Assembly: GCF_029392815.1 (NCBI RefSeq)
Contig: NZ_CP113942.1
Span: forward strand, 434,001-498,000
Origin: Bifidobacterium sp. ESL0682
Lineage (GTDB): Bacteria; Actinomycetota; Actinomycetes; Actinomycetales; Bifidobacteriaceae
DNA length: 64,000 bases
Reading direction: 5' to 3'
Positions 44,023 through 54,900 of the stretch are shown here, piece after piece. The position numbers and the translations under genes are program-made. The notes beneath the pieces are model-generated. The model was not told the DNA's origin and searched no databases. It worked only from the letters and a program-made list of their open reading frames with translations. How positions within the stretch are numbered: the stretch's first letter is position 1; every line of letters begins with the position of its first letter.

Positions 44023-44613
44023 ATGAGTACTTTGCCTTTTCCGCCGCCACCGGAGTACGGATGGTATGACGATGACGCCGCGCCGACTTCCGTCAACGAG
44101 GTCGCAGACGACCGGGTTCCGGCGAACCAATCTGTTCAAGAAGCGGTGACGAGCACCGAACAGAAGCCTTCGGTCGATGCCGGTTGGTCGTCGGCGATGC
44201 CTGAAACCAACAGCGACGGCGATATCGAGGATTGGGACGGCACGGTGCTGTCCACTGCGTTCATGGCCGAAGAACCGAAAAAGCGCTATCGCCTCCACAA
44301 TGATGCGACGGGACAGGATATCATCCTTGATAAAAGCGCCTTGCTGGGCCGCAATGTGTCGGCCACAGTACCCGAAGGCGCGGCGTCGATCAAGCTCGCA
44401 GACCCGACGCGTACCGTCTCGCGCAACCATGCCGCCGTCAGTTACGACAAGGACGGCGTGCTGTGGATTGAGGATTACGGCTCGCTCAACGGCACGTATA
44501 TCATCGACGGCGATCACGAGGTGCAGGTTAAGGATCGCCCCGTCCGGTTGGTGGCTCCCATGACTTTGCGCATTGGCGACCAGTTCTTCAAACTCACTGA
44601 AGACAACGGCTGA
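44023..44613 (+). CDS. FHA-domain protein
   Basis: 196 residues; the first 100 are acidic and Pro/Ser/Thr-rich, and the last 95 form a forkhead-associated domain that binds phosphothreonine peptides. The binding-site pattern is present: LLGRN (conserved Arg), TVSRNHAAV (Ser-Arg-Asn-His) and GSLNGTYI. It lies convergent to the PFNA operon, which encodes a Ser/Thr kinase and a phosphatase, so it is a natural reader for that system; its own N terminus has threonines that could be kinase targets. ATG 44023 is preferred because TAGTAT ends seven bases upstream; ATG 44014 is an alternative. Confidence 0.88.
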   Translation: MSTLPFPPPPEYGWYDDDAAPTSVNEVADDRVPANQSVQEAVTSTEQKPSVDAGWSSAMPETNSDGDIEDWDGTVLSTAFMAEEPKKRYRLHNDATGQDIILDKSALLGRNVSATVPEGAASIKLADPTRTVSRNHAAVSYDKDGVLWIEDYGSLNGTYIIDGDHEVQVKDRPVRLVAPMTLRIGDQFFKLTEDNG

Positions 44614-44771
44614 ACGGTAGTTTTGAGCGCGTATTTGAATCTGACTTGTGCGGGTTTGGCTGGCTATGGGTCTGACTAGCGCTTATGGTTTGGCTTGTTG
44701 CTGCAACGTTCCGTTTCGGATTTGAGGATTAAACTCAAGCGATATCGTTCAAATCCGGCGTGTGAATCATG

Positions 44772-44819
44772 AATGTCCCGCTACTGTTGCAAAGGCAAGG
44801 TAGCGGGACATTTGTTTTT
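44772..44819 (+). terminator. Terminator downstream of the FHA gene
   Basis: AATGTCCCGCTAC and GTAGCGGGACATT form a perfect 13-bp stem with a 15-base loop followed by TGTTTTT. It lies between the convergent FHA gene and the minus-strand gene ending at 44861. Confidence 0.88.
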
Positions 44820-44860
44820 CCAAGGCTTATGACCGGCGAAACTATTATTTGACCGGTGAA

Positions 44861-45544
44861 CTATTGCTGCCGAGTGGCTAGGGCAGCGTCGATGGCTGGG
44901 TCGTGCAACTGGGCGAGCCAGTTCAACAACTCAGGATAAGTGTTGGGGTTGCGGGCCAAGCATGGGCGCAATTCGGGAGCATACTGGGCGATGCTGGCAA
45001 TGGTCATCTGGTCCGTGTTCGGGTCCAGCGCTTGCTCGGCCGTGTATCCATAGGCATTGGTGGCCACGGGGATCTGTTGTACGTAAGTAGGTTGCGCTTG
45101 CTGGCTATTGGATTGCGACGCATCTGGGGCAACAGAATCAAAATAGGCGGATACATTAGTGACGGGGTGGATGGTCATCATTTGCGGATTCTGTTCGTCT
45201 GGTTCGCAGAAGTCTTGTTGATTCGCGATATGGGAGATCGAACTGTTCTGTTGCGTCTGCATGTCGGCGTAGTGAGAAGTCGCGGAAGCCTGGGGCTCGC
45301 TTTGAGGCTGTGCTTCACGCGGTGAAACGGCTTGGTCGGGCACCTCAAAACCCATGGATTTGAGTGTTTCGCGGGCGCGGTCGTCACCGAACTGGGCAAT
45401 CCAGCGCCTCAGGCCGGGATATGCTCGGGGATTCGCGGCGACATTAGCTCCGAACTCCGGGTTTTCGTAGGCGACTTTCGCCAGCATGACCGGGTCTGCG
45501 TTGGAATCCTGAACTATGGAGACGGCGGTGTCGTAATCAACCAT
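44861..45544 (-). CDS. Protein with two variant leucine-rich-repeat-like (LRV) domains
   Basis: 227 residues, probably cytoplasmic. Residues about 1-65 and 165-227 are copies of one domain: the first contains DPVMLAKVAYENPEFGANVAANPRAYPGLRRWIAQFGDD and the second DQMTIASIAQYAPELRPCLARNPNTYPELLNWLAQLHDP. They share the pattern NP-x2-YP-x-L-x2-W-(I/L)-AQ. A Gln/Ser/Ala-rich linker separates them. Similar LRV-type domains occur in bifidobacterial proteins of unknown function. AAAGGAGC lies nine bases before the ATG at 45544. It is the last gene on the PFNA strand, 151 bases after prpC, and may have its own promoter. Confidence 0.75.
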   Translation of the reverse strand: MVDYDTAVSIVQDSNADPVMLAKVAYENPEFGANVAANPRAYPGLRRWIAQFGDDRARETLKSMGFEVPDQAVSPREAQPQSEPQASATSHYADMQTQQNSSISHIANQQDFCEPDEQNPQMMTIHPVTNVSAYFDSVAPDASQSNSQQAQPTYVQQIPVATNAYGYTAEQALDPNTDQMTIASIAQYAPELRPCLARNPNTYPELLNWLAQLHDPAIDAALATRQQ

Positions 45545-45695
45545 GTTGAGTTCGCTCCTTTTTAAAAAATGAATCCAACGGACTTCATCGTTTTTCTGTT
45601 TCAGCAGACCAATGCTGCTGCTTCTGGCTTTAATTATAAAGGCGAATCATCGCAATGTCATGCAAAAGACGTATTTATGGCTGGCATCGAGAAAT

Positions 45696-46577
45696 TTATA
45701 CAGTATGGAGACTGTCGAGGGTGACATCGCCGAGGGTTTCCAGTTCTTCTTCGTCGTCGAGCCTGCTCGCATGCCACGGATTCGGCCCGTCGGCAATGGA
45801 ATTCGAGTTGACATCGACCACGATGACGGTGATGTTGTCATCGCCGCCTGCGTTAAGCGCCGCCGTGATTAGGGCATCGACCGCTTGCTGCGGCTCGGGG
45901 TTTGCATGGCAAATGGCGCCGATACTGGCATCGTCGAGCTCTGCGTACAGTCCGTCGGAACAGATGACGAACCGACCTTGCGGCACGACGGCGTAGAAAT
46001 CGGGCTTGATGCCTTGTGGTGCGCCGATGCATTGGGTGATGATGTTGCGGGGAATGGTGGCGTTGGCCATTTCCGGAGGCATGAGTCCCAAGTCGATGGC
46101 CTGTTGGCGTTGGGAATGGTCTTTGGTGATGTGGCTGATTGAGCTGGCGATGGGTGCGCCTTGCCGGTCGCAATCGAAATGGTAGGTGCGTGAGTCTCCG
46201 ACATTGATGACGTACCAGAGCGGGGTTTGTTCTATTCCGTCTTGTTCTGAGCTGTCTCTGGACGGGCATGACGGGAGAATGATGCCGGTGGCCGTGGTGC
46301 CGGCCACGCCGCCGAGATTACGCCCCAAATTGTAGACGTCGTGCTGTGCCGCATTCAAGGTGGATTCAATGGCTTTGCGGGTGCGAACGGACTCGTTGGC
46401 CAGTGCTTTGAAACGTTCAATGGCCAGCGCGCTCGCGCGTTCGCCGCCTACACCGCCGCCCATGCCGTCGCAGACCACGTAGATGCCATTCGAAGCGAAG
46501 CAGTTGTCTTGGTTGTTGTGGCGGCGTTTGCCGATGTCGCTGCCGGCGGCCACGCGGATATGTGAATGACCTGTCAT
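45696..46577 (-). CDS. prpC: PP2C-family serine/threonine phosphatase (PFNA operon)
   Basis: Metal-dependent phosphatase that reverses Ser/Thr phosphorylation, here probably by the kinase of the same operon. 293 residues. PP2C motifs: GKRRHNNQDNCF (usual NED reads NQD), VCDGMGGGVGGERAS, GDSRTYHF, SDGLYAEL and GGDDNITVIVV. All metal-binding Asp residues are present. GGAAAGG precedes the ATG, which overlaps the upstream transglutaminase-like gene by four bases (ATGA), so translation is coupled. No membrane segment. Place and order match prpC in the known bifidobacterial PFNA cluster. Confidence 0.92.
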   Translation of the reverse strand: MTGHSHIRVAAGSDIGKRRHNNQDNCFASNGIYVVCDGMGGGVGGERASALAIERFKALANESVRTRKAIESTLNAAQHDVYNLGRNLGGVAGTTATGIILPSCPSRDSSEQDGIEQTPLWYVINVGDSRTYHFDCDRQGAPIASSISHITKDHSQRQQAIDLGLMPPEMANATIPRNIITQCIGAPQGIKPDFYAVVPQGRFVICSDGLYAELDDASIGAICHANPEPQQAVDALITAALNAGGDDNITVIVVDVNSNSIADGPNPWHASRLDDEEELETLGDVTLDSLHTV

Positions 46578-49368
46578 GAGCGACCTTTCCGAACGGTTGG
46601 CTTATGGATGAATTGACCTACGGTTGCCAGTATAGACGCGCGTTTTGTCGAATTCTCTGTCTGGCTTGGTTTGTCGCTTCCATCGCGTCCGGTTGCTGCT
46701 TGCTGGGTGTGATTGAAGATGGGATGTGGCATGTGGAACATGCCTTTGAGAGAAAGTTTGGTACGCAGTCGGCGCAGGCGTGGCTGGGCGGCAAGTATGG
46801 TTTTGCGCACCGCCTTGACGCGCTTCCAATAATCATCGGTGGCCTTACCGGTGTTTTCTGGTGACTTTCCGGAGAAAGCGACCCAATCGGCCTCGCGACA
46901 TAGCTGCTGCAACTGCTGGTTAATGTTGGAATTGGCAGCGGTGGTGGAGGTAAGTTCATGGGTGTTGCCATTGTCTCTGACGATTACCTTTTCATGGCGA
47001 CGAGATTGCTTGCGGCCGTCTTTGGTATCAGTCTGGAATGTTGTGACGGATTCCGTATCCAGCTGTTTATTCTGAAGCGCCTTGCCGATTTGCATAGCCT
47101 GATCGCGTCGGGTGCCGCTGGTCTTGATGCCGCTTTGTTCGGCAAGCATGTCAATGGCGCGCCACCCGGAGACGATGCGTTGCCTTGATGTTCCGCGTCT
47201 GGACATGGCGGCCAGCTGGATTGCCTTGATCAGGAGAATCAGCCCGCAGATGATGAGGATGATCCACAGCGGGCTACCATAGACGGCCACTTTGCCTGCT
47301 ATTTCAAGGATTTTCGCCAGCATCGCGTTGCCGTTGTGGTCGCCGGCATCAGTGCCGTCGAGCGATGACTGGTCGCGAGCCTGGTTCTTGTCGCGTAGCG
47401 GGTCGACCAGCGGCACAGGCGGCTGGCGCACCAGCGTCTTCGGATTGGGCGGAGTGAGGTCTTGGTTCTTGTTGGGAATCTTCGTTTCCTTGGGCGTGGG
47501 GTAGAAGGCGACCCACCCATAGCCTTTGAGATTGATTTCGACCCAGGCTTCGATGTCGTTGCCAGTGAAATCGGTCCGCGTCACACCGTCTTTGCCTTGT
47601 TTGGTTCGCGCCTTGGAGATATTGCCATCCTTGTCTTTGGGTACGAAGCCGAGCACCACGCGGGAGGGCAGGCCGAGTTCGCGGGCCATCATGGCCATTG
47701 CCGAGGCATACTGCTCGCTGTCGCCCACCATGGCAGAGCCACCAAGCATGGAATCAATGCGGAAGTTGCCGTGGCCGGGCAGAGACGGGTAGTCGCCTGC
47801 CAGACCGTGCGAGAACCAGCCTTTGGTTTTCAGCGCCGTGGCCAGTGTGGCGGCAGTGGCACCGTCGGTGGACTGTTTGCCGGTGAGGGCTGGGGCGAGT
47901 TTGCCGGCGCTGTCGGGGATGTCCTTGGCTTTGGGCTGGATGACCTGTTGGGCGTGTGCGTGTGCGATTTCCTGTTGGCTGGGGACGGGAGTGATAGTGC
48001 CTGATTCGGTGTAGGTCGCGCCGGCGAGGGTGCTGTTGGGCACGATGGCGGAGTGGGTACCGGTGTTGTAGTAAAGATCGGTGTCGCTCAGATTGATTGA
48101 TGAGGCATCGCCTGCCAATGGCAGCCATTGTTCCGAGAAGCCCTGGTGCAGTTTGAAGGTGGCCGTGAATTTCCGACCGTCCTGGCTCGCCGGAATGCTG
48201 CTGCCGATTTTGCGGTAATCGGAGGAGCTGGAAGCGTCCGAGGAATCGGAAAGGTTCCAGACATTGCCGTCGAAACGGTCCATCACGGCCAGACGCAAGG
48301 GCGTGCCGGCGGGCAGGCCGCTCACGGTAATCAGCGTGTCTTTCTTGTGGTATTTGACGTAGGAACGCATCTGGCTCAACGGGCTCGTGTATTGGTGCGG
48401 GTCGAGCGGGGGATTGTAGCGGTCACGCAACGTCAGGCGGTGCTGGGGAACAATGAGAGTCGCTCCGAAAGCGAGGCCCACAGTGAGTACGAGGATGATG
48501 ATGACACTGGCTAATCGTTGCCAATCGAGCGATTGCCAGCGCCAGGAAAGCCAGATGACCAGCACTAGCATGGCGAGGATGCCGCAGGCCGGACGGGTCG
48601 TGCCATGGTCGGTGCCCAGCAGAGCGCTGGCGGCCAGGTTGAGTGCCAGTGGGAAAACGGTGATGAGGTTGATTTTGTTGCTCGACGAGATGGCGAATAT
48701 TCCGGCAAGGAATGCCGTCCACAGATTGAGCGTCCACAAGGCCATCAGACTGCCATGGGCCGTACCGAGCGGCGGAATAACGGCGATGACGTATTTGAAG
48801 GAGCCGAAGGTCTGGGTGAAGCCTTGGCTCAATGTCTGCAATGTCGGCACGATATGGGTGATGGTCGTCTCGTTGAGCGCAATAATCGGTCCGACGATGA
48901 ACTGGGCGAGGGCTAGGAATACGATCTGCCACCACAGTTTCAGGGCCGGAGCCATGCCAGCGAGGGCGATGAGTACGCCGATGAGCGCCGCCGGTATGGC
49001 GGCCATACCCCAGACGAGCGGACTGCCGTAGACGTCGATGAGATTGGCGGAATTGAGGGTGATAACGATCAGGGTGAGCAAGGCGCCGATACTTGCGGCG
49101 GTCTTCGAGCGGCGTGCGGAGACGAATATCTGGCGTCGACCAGCACCTGCGGATGTCACGGCGATGGGCGAGCGGGTGGTGTGTTGGCCCAAGAGCCGGC
49201 GGTGTTCGTTGAAACCGATGAGGTCGGCGAAGCTGAGTTTGTGGAAGCGTTGAAGGCAGAGGCAGTTTGATTGACGGAATCGACAGAATCGGAGGCAATA
49301 CCGGCAGCAGGTTGCTTAGCAGAATCGCTCATATTGCCGCGGAAACGTTGTGGAAGTGCGTTGCTCAT
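46574..49368 (-). CDS. Transglutaminase-like membrane protein with degenerate triad (PFNA tgm), frameshift near the start
   Basis: Large membrane protein of the DUF3488/TgpA type, about 931 residues when repaired. N-terminal helices (about six) over residues 85-255, an extracellular transglutaminase-fold domain, one more helix and a cytoplasmic tail. The core reads MVGDSEQYASAMAMMARELGLPSRVVLGF: the expected nucleophile Cys is Ser (47717-47719). The His position (DIEAWVEI) is Glu (47549-47551) and the Asp position (WVAFYPTP) is Tyr (47501-47503). The frame from TTG 49192 has no ribosome-binding site. A start at ATG 49368, overlapping the DUF58 stop by ATGA, needs one extra base near 49166-49168. 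I adopt it. Confidence 0.78.
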
Positions 49369-50642
49369 TTCAGCGCCTCCATGATCAGCGGCAGTTCGTC
49401 CAAATCGGAGAGCGTGGCCAGGGTGAAGTCGTCATATTGGTGGATGGCACTGCCCGCTATCGGGTCGATTTGCAGCATGATGCAGATGGATTCTTGGCTC
49501 ATTGCTGACGCGATGCGGCGCAGGCGTTTGAGTGTTGCACCGGAACCGACGATGAAGAAATAGAACGAGGCGTTGGAACTGGTAGTCAGGGTGGCGGCAG
49601 CCAGATTGGGATTTTCGTCCATGTCAGGCCTGACAGCGCTCATCCAATCAAGGAAGGAAGTGGGGTCGTGCGCAATGAGCGAATCGGACGAGGCTTGAAT
49701 AGTGAGCGGACGGTCTTCGATCAGGCATTCGATGCCGATGGAGGCGGCGATGCTGACGGCCAGTTCGAATTCGTCTTCCGTCACATAGTCGGCGGGATTC
49801 ACACCCAAGGTGATGGAGGTGTCGGTGCGTTTGGTGGCCTCGTATTGCCGAACCATCAAGGAGCCGGTTTTGGCCGAAGAGAGCCAATGGACGTTGCGCA
49901 TGTCATCGCCGGGCCGATATTCGCGCAGGCCGTAAAAATCGAGGTCATCGTCGACCACTTGGCCGGACGGATTGCCTTCCAGATCACGGAAAATGCCGGA
50001 ATCGAGCGTGTTGAGCGCAACGGTTTTCGGATGGATGAACACCTCGATGGAATCGGAAAGCGACTGTTCGTGCCGAACAATGCCGAAGGGGTCGCCCTTG
50101 CTGATGTTCAACGGGCCTACCGGCAAGACTGCACGCGAGGTGGTGCGGAACTCGACCTGTTCGGTCTTTGACTTGCCGCCAGCCAGTGCGGGGATACGGA
50201 ACCGTTGGTGAGTCTCGCCCATTGGCAGGTCGCCGCGCACGCCCACTGTCTGGCTTTTGCCGGGGTTGGAAATGTTGACATCGACCCGGACCATGTCGCC
50301 CACGGTAATGCGGTTGTCTGAAACCGACAAGTCGGCATGGAATTTTGTGTTGCCTAATGACATGACTATGCCGGACAGCAGCAGGGCCAATGCGATGACA
50401 CCGCACATCAGCAGCTCATGCCATCCCAATATCGGGAAAGCAATCAGGCACACTGCGCCCATGCCGATCACGGACCAGCCCAACGGCGAAACATATGCGG
50501 TGAACCATCCGGGAAGCTTTTTGCCTGTTTGCGTCAAGAAACGGCGCGCTTTCAGCAGCAGACGGGCAAGGCTGTGCCGAGGCCTGGCATTCGTTGCTGC
50601 TGGGGCCTTCGGCTGCTGTTGCTGATGTGTGGAGAAATGCAT
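49365..50642 (-). CDS. DUF58 membrane protein (PFNA operon)
   Basis: 425 residues. A hydrophilic N terminus and two membrane helices (about residues 45-95) precede an extended beta region and a DUF58 core of VWA-like type, with the signature LREYRPGDDMRNVHWLSSAKTGSLMVRQYE. DUF58 proteins nearly always accompany a MoxR ATPase and a transglutaminase-like protein and are thought to form a chaperone or assembly complex at the membrane. ATG 50642 is 10 bases after the MoxR stop with GGAG upstream; the stop overlaps the next start by ATGA. Function in bifidobacteria is unknown. Confidence 0.9.
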   Translation of the reverse strand: MHFSTHQQQQPKAPAATNARPRHSLARLLLKARRFLTQTGKKLPGWFTAYVSPLGWSVIGMGAVCLIAFPILGWHELLMCGVIALALLLSGIVMSLGNTKFHADLSVSDNRITVGDMVRVDVNISNPGKSQTVGVRGDLPMGETHQRFRIPALAGGKSKTEQVEFRTTSRAVLPVGPLNISKGDPFGIVRHEQSLSDSIEVFIHPKTVALNTLDSGIFRDLEGNPSGQVVDDDLDFYGLREYRPGDDMRNVHWLSSAKTGSLMVRQYEATKRTDTSITLGVNPADYVTEDEFELAVSIAASIGIECLIEDRPLTIQASSDSLIAHDPTSFLDWMSAVRPDMDENPNLAAATLTTSSNASFYFFIVGSGATLKRLRRIASAMSQESICIMLQIDPIAGSAIHQYDDFTLATLSDLDELPLIMEALK

Positions 50643-50652
50643 GGTACGGCTT

Positions 50653-51908
50653 TCAGGCTCCGATATTCGGAGCGGGGACGGATTCGACGATTTCGGCGAC
50701 AATCTGTTCGGACGTCTCGCCCTTGAACGCGGTTTCGGCGTTGAGGATGATGCGGTGGGCAAGCACCGGCACGGCGAGGTCGCGCACATCGTCGGGGATG
50801 ACATAGTCGCGGCCGTCGGCGGCGGCCCAGATACGCGAGCAGCGGGTTAGCGCCAGCGCACCGCGCATGGAGGAACCGACGCGCAGCTTTTCACTGAGCC
50901 TTGTCGCCTCGATGAGACGCTCGATGTATTCGAGAATGCGTTCGTCGACATGCACCTTGCTGGCGGTTTTTCGCAGCCTGATGATGTCTTCGCCGCTCAG
51001 GACAGGGAGACGGTTTCGGCGCGGTCGGTGATATCGATGTCCTTCAGGATGTTGATGGCCACGTCGTGGCCTGGCGCGCCTATGGAGGTCTTGATGAGGA
51101 AGCGGTCCATCTGGGCTTCGGGCAGCTTGTAGGTGCCGAGCTGTTCCAACGGGTTCTGCGTGGCGATGACGATGAAGGGCTGCGGCATGGCGTAGGTCTT
51201 GCCGTCAACGGTGGTTTTCTGTTCCTCCATGACCTCCAAGAGCGCGGATTGCGTCTTCGGCGAGGCGCGGTTGATCTCGTCGGCCAGGACGATGGAGGCG
51301 AAGATCGGGCCGGGACGGAATTCAAATTCGCCGGATCTCTGGTCGTAGAAGGTCACGCCGACCACATCGCTGGGCAGAAGGTCAGGGGTGAACTGGATAC
51401 GCTTGAACGAGGTGGCGATGGAATTGGCCAGGCCTCGCGCCAGCTGGGTCTTGCCGGTGCCGGGGTTGTCTTCCAAAAGCACATGTCCGCCGACCATCAG
51501 GGCTGTGACGCACAGTTTGATGGGTTCTGGTTTGCCGACGACGACCTTGCCGATGTTGTCGACCAGTGCGTCGAAAGCTCGTTTGAAGTCGAGTATGGAA
51601 TTATCCGGCGGTTCGATGATAGAGCTTGGAATGGCACTACCGCTAACGGGGTTGTTGTCGACAATGTTCTTATCGACGGTGCTGGTGTGATTGGCTCTGG
51701 TGTCGGCAATGCTGCCGTCAACCGTATTGTCATAAGCGATGTCGGCGCGCTTGACGTGGTTTATGGGCGGTTTCGGCAGTGTGGAGAACAAAGTGTCGTC
51801 ATCGGTCTTGTCGGTCTTGTCGTTGCCGTTCGGCGCGAGCCCCGAAAGGTGCGTGGCATCCGAGAGCCTTGTCTCGTCGTCGGATGGATCGCTGTTCTGT
51901 ATGCTCAT
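50653..51908 (-). CDS. MoxR-family AAA+ ATPase (PFNA operon), frameshifted
   Basis: Chaperone-type ATPase, about 418 residues when repaired. The first 100 are a Ser/Thr/Asp-rich extension absent from most MoxR proteins; then come EDNPGTGKTQ (Walker A, residues 147-155), VLADEINRASPKTQ (Walker B), TQNP (sensor 1), and KLPEAQMDRF (arginine finger region). The frame ends early at 50997 after ETVS; one base at 51005-51007 (three Gs, plus strand) would join it to PVLSGEDII and on to HVDERILEYIERL, reaching the C-terminal stop at 50653. AAGGAGA precedes ATG 51908. It presumably works with the DUF58 protein on the surface proteins of the operon. Confidence 0.9.
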
Positions 51909-51944
51909 AGGTTCTCCTTCATGAGGTAATGGGCCGATTGATGA

Positions 51945-54900
51945 TTATTGGTGTACTGATTGCGCATAACGCTTTTTCTGCAACGTCGGAAAATGCTCGA
52001 TAAGACTTTCGGCCTCAACCTGACTCGGCGTATCCAGATCGCCTGGCATGCCGGGTACGCTCGCCGAGCTCGGAACGGGAGATGTGCTGGGATCACTGGG
52101 CGTAGCCGTTTTGGCTTGCCGTATTCCTTCGACCCTGGTGCCGGTTTTCTCGTCGTTGTACTGCGTGTCCGAACCTGCGTCGGCAATGATTGCCTCGATT
52201 TTCCAAGAGAAGTCGTTGTTGTCGTAATCGTCGTCGCCGAGCGCCGTGACATCGCACGCGGCTGCCTGCCCGGGCTGCCAGCCGGTGCAGGGAGCGTCCT
52301 TGCCGTCGACGCTGATAGTCAGGCTGGCGGTGACATGGCCGTTGTAAGTATCGACGTTTCCGCCGGTCACGTTGATCTTATGACGGTCGCCCGGCACCCA
52401 TTGCATCTTCAGGTCGGAGGAAATGTTGGCTTTCTTCTTATAAATATCGTTCGACTGTGCAGTGGCGCTCGGTCCGGAGCTGCCGTTGAGCAGCTGGGAC
52501 ACGCTCACGTCGGCACAGGTGCTCCAAGGGCTGGCGGTGGCATATTGCACGGAGGTGTTGCTGGTTTGTGCCCCGTTGTTGACGGAGAAACCGTCGTATT
52601 CGCCTTTGCCGACGATGTTCACGCGGCACTGGTCATTGTTTCTGGAGATGCCGATGGACGGTGCTTGAACGGAATAACCGGGAGTCGCTTCGGCGCTCGC
52701 CGCCGGAGTGGGGCGTGCCGCGCGTTTGGGATTGACGACCACCGAGATTCTTTGCCTGGTGTTGTATTGCCTTTTCTCGACGTGCACCGTGTCGCTCAGG
52801 CTGTTGCAGGTGATGTTCGGCGAGAAGTCGCCGCTCACGTCGATGCTTCCGCAGCCGGCGTTGCGCATGTTGCCGAGCGTGACATTGATGCTCATCGTGT
52901 CGCCTCCGGCATTCTGGCGCATGGATACCATCGGCTGATCAGGGTCGCCCCAAGCAGGATTGCCGCCGGTGGAGGCCTCATAGCTCAGCGGGCCGTCACC
53001 CGCACGGTTGTGGGCGCGAACGGTGGCACTGAAAACGGCGCCGTCGGTGATTTCGCCGTTGCCGAGGTTGAAGGTCTGGCTCAGACCGCTTGTGTGTTTG
53101 ACTTTGCCGTTCATTGTCACGGTGTAGTCATCGGGCTTGGTACCGGTATAGCCTGGTGCATCCCAGCTGACGGTGACCTGTTGATAACCGCCGGTGACTC
53201 TGACACCGCTGGGGGCGTCGGGTACTTTGTCGGGCATGCCTTCCACAGTGTTCGACGGCTTCGACCAGCCGGCCTCGTTTCTGGCTCGCACGCTGAAACG
53301 ATAGGCTTTGCCATTCGTCAGACCGTTGATGTTGCAGGTGGTGACAGCGCCGCACGATTTGTTTTGGCCGCCCCAGTCCACCACGTATTCGCTGATGGGG
53401 CTGCCGTTGGCCGAGCCCGGAGTCCAGCTCAGGTTGACGGCTCCGTCGGCGGGCTGGCCGGCGACCGGGGAGAGCAACGGCGGGGCGGGTTTGTCGATTA
53501 CCGAGACGGTGATGGTGGTGCTGACCTCGCGTTCTTTGGTATGTGTGGCGTCCTGCACATTGACGACGACCGTGTTGGAGGAAGCGCCGATGTCGGCGGC
53601 CGCACGGATGACGATGGTGCCCTTGGCCCCGCAGTCGACCTTGAGTTTTGCAGTGTCGTCGGCCTGGCAACTCACCACGTTCAGCGGTGTGCCCGGGAAC
53701 GGGTTGAACGCGCCGGAGAGGATGTTGACGGTGGTGGAGTCGCCGGCGTTCATGCGCCTGCTGACTCCGGAGATCTGGGCGAGTGGGCGTGTGGACTGCA
53801 CGACCTGTGCCGTCAGTCCTGCGGAAACGGTGCCGTTCGAGTACTTGATGGTGATGGGGATGCTCGAGATCGACCCCACGGTTGCATCGGCAGGGGATTT
53901 GATGGTGAGTTTGCCGCCGCTGGTCAGGTGCGATTCGATCGAGCCGGAGGCTTCGCCGCCGGAGTAGCTGTAGTTCTTCTCGTCCTCGTCCAAGCCGCTG
54001 GGTGCGTGGGTCAGGGCCTTCAAGTCAACGGTCTTGGCTTCCTCGCCGGCCGCGACGCTGATGGTGGAGGAGGAGAAGGTCGGCGGCGGCACGTTGCGGC
54101 CGATGACGGTGATGGGCAGGGTGAGCACGGAGGAATTGATGATCTTGGCCTGCTTGGAACCGTTCTTGTCCTTGCTGTTGGCATCGTGTTTGCCGTCATA
54201 AACCGTGAAAGTGATGGAGGCCGGGCCGGCGTAGTCTTTCGGGGCGGTGAACTTCAGGGTCTGGTCGTTGACGTAATAATCTGAGTTCGCGCTCTTGGTG
54301 GCGCTGATCGAATCTTTGTCGACATAAGGGGTTTTGCCGGGGCCGACGCGCACGTAATCGGCGAGATCGATGTTGACGCTGCGTTTCGCATTGACCTTGA
54401 TGGGCGGGGCCTTGGGGCGTAGTGTCGGCGGGAAGACGCCATATTGCGGTACCTGCACGAAGGCCGTAGAGGTGATGTGATAGGTGGTGTTCGTCACCGT
54501 GTAGGGTACGCTGCGGGCTTCGTCCGTCAGATCGATGGTCACCGTGGTGGACTTGTCGCCGCCCTTGACTCGTGCATGGTCGGCTGCGGTCGGGTCGATG
54601 CCCACTTTGAGTTCGTCGGTAGTGCCGGAAGGATTTGCAATCCATTGGGAGAGGTCGACGTCGATGGATTTCTTGTCGAGCGTCGCGGAAGAGGGTACGC
54701 GGTAATCGTAGGCGGTCGGCGGCTCGATGGGGGCGTTCGGGTCGGTGATTACGGTCAGTGTGGCGGTGTCAGAAAGCCCTGCCTTGTCTTTGACGGTATA
54801 GACGATATATGACGTTCCTGCCTGCGACGGGGTCTTGAAGGAGATCATGTTGTCGGCGACGCTGGCCTCGTCGATGCCTTGCACTTGCAGGTTCTTGTCG

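Noticed and set aside
49156..49368. Separate 70-codon gene between the DUF58 and transglutaminase-like genes
   Set aside because: It is better explained as the N terminus of the latter, cut off by a one-base loss.
51960..54284. 774-codon plus-strand frame inside the FN3 gene
   Set aside because: Antisense shadow of an intact 2022-residue protein; composition is random-like with no domains.
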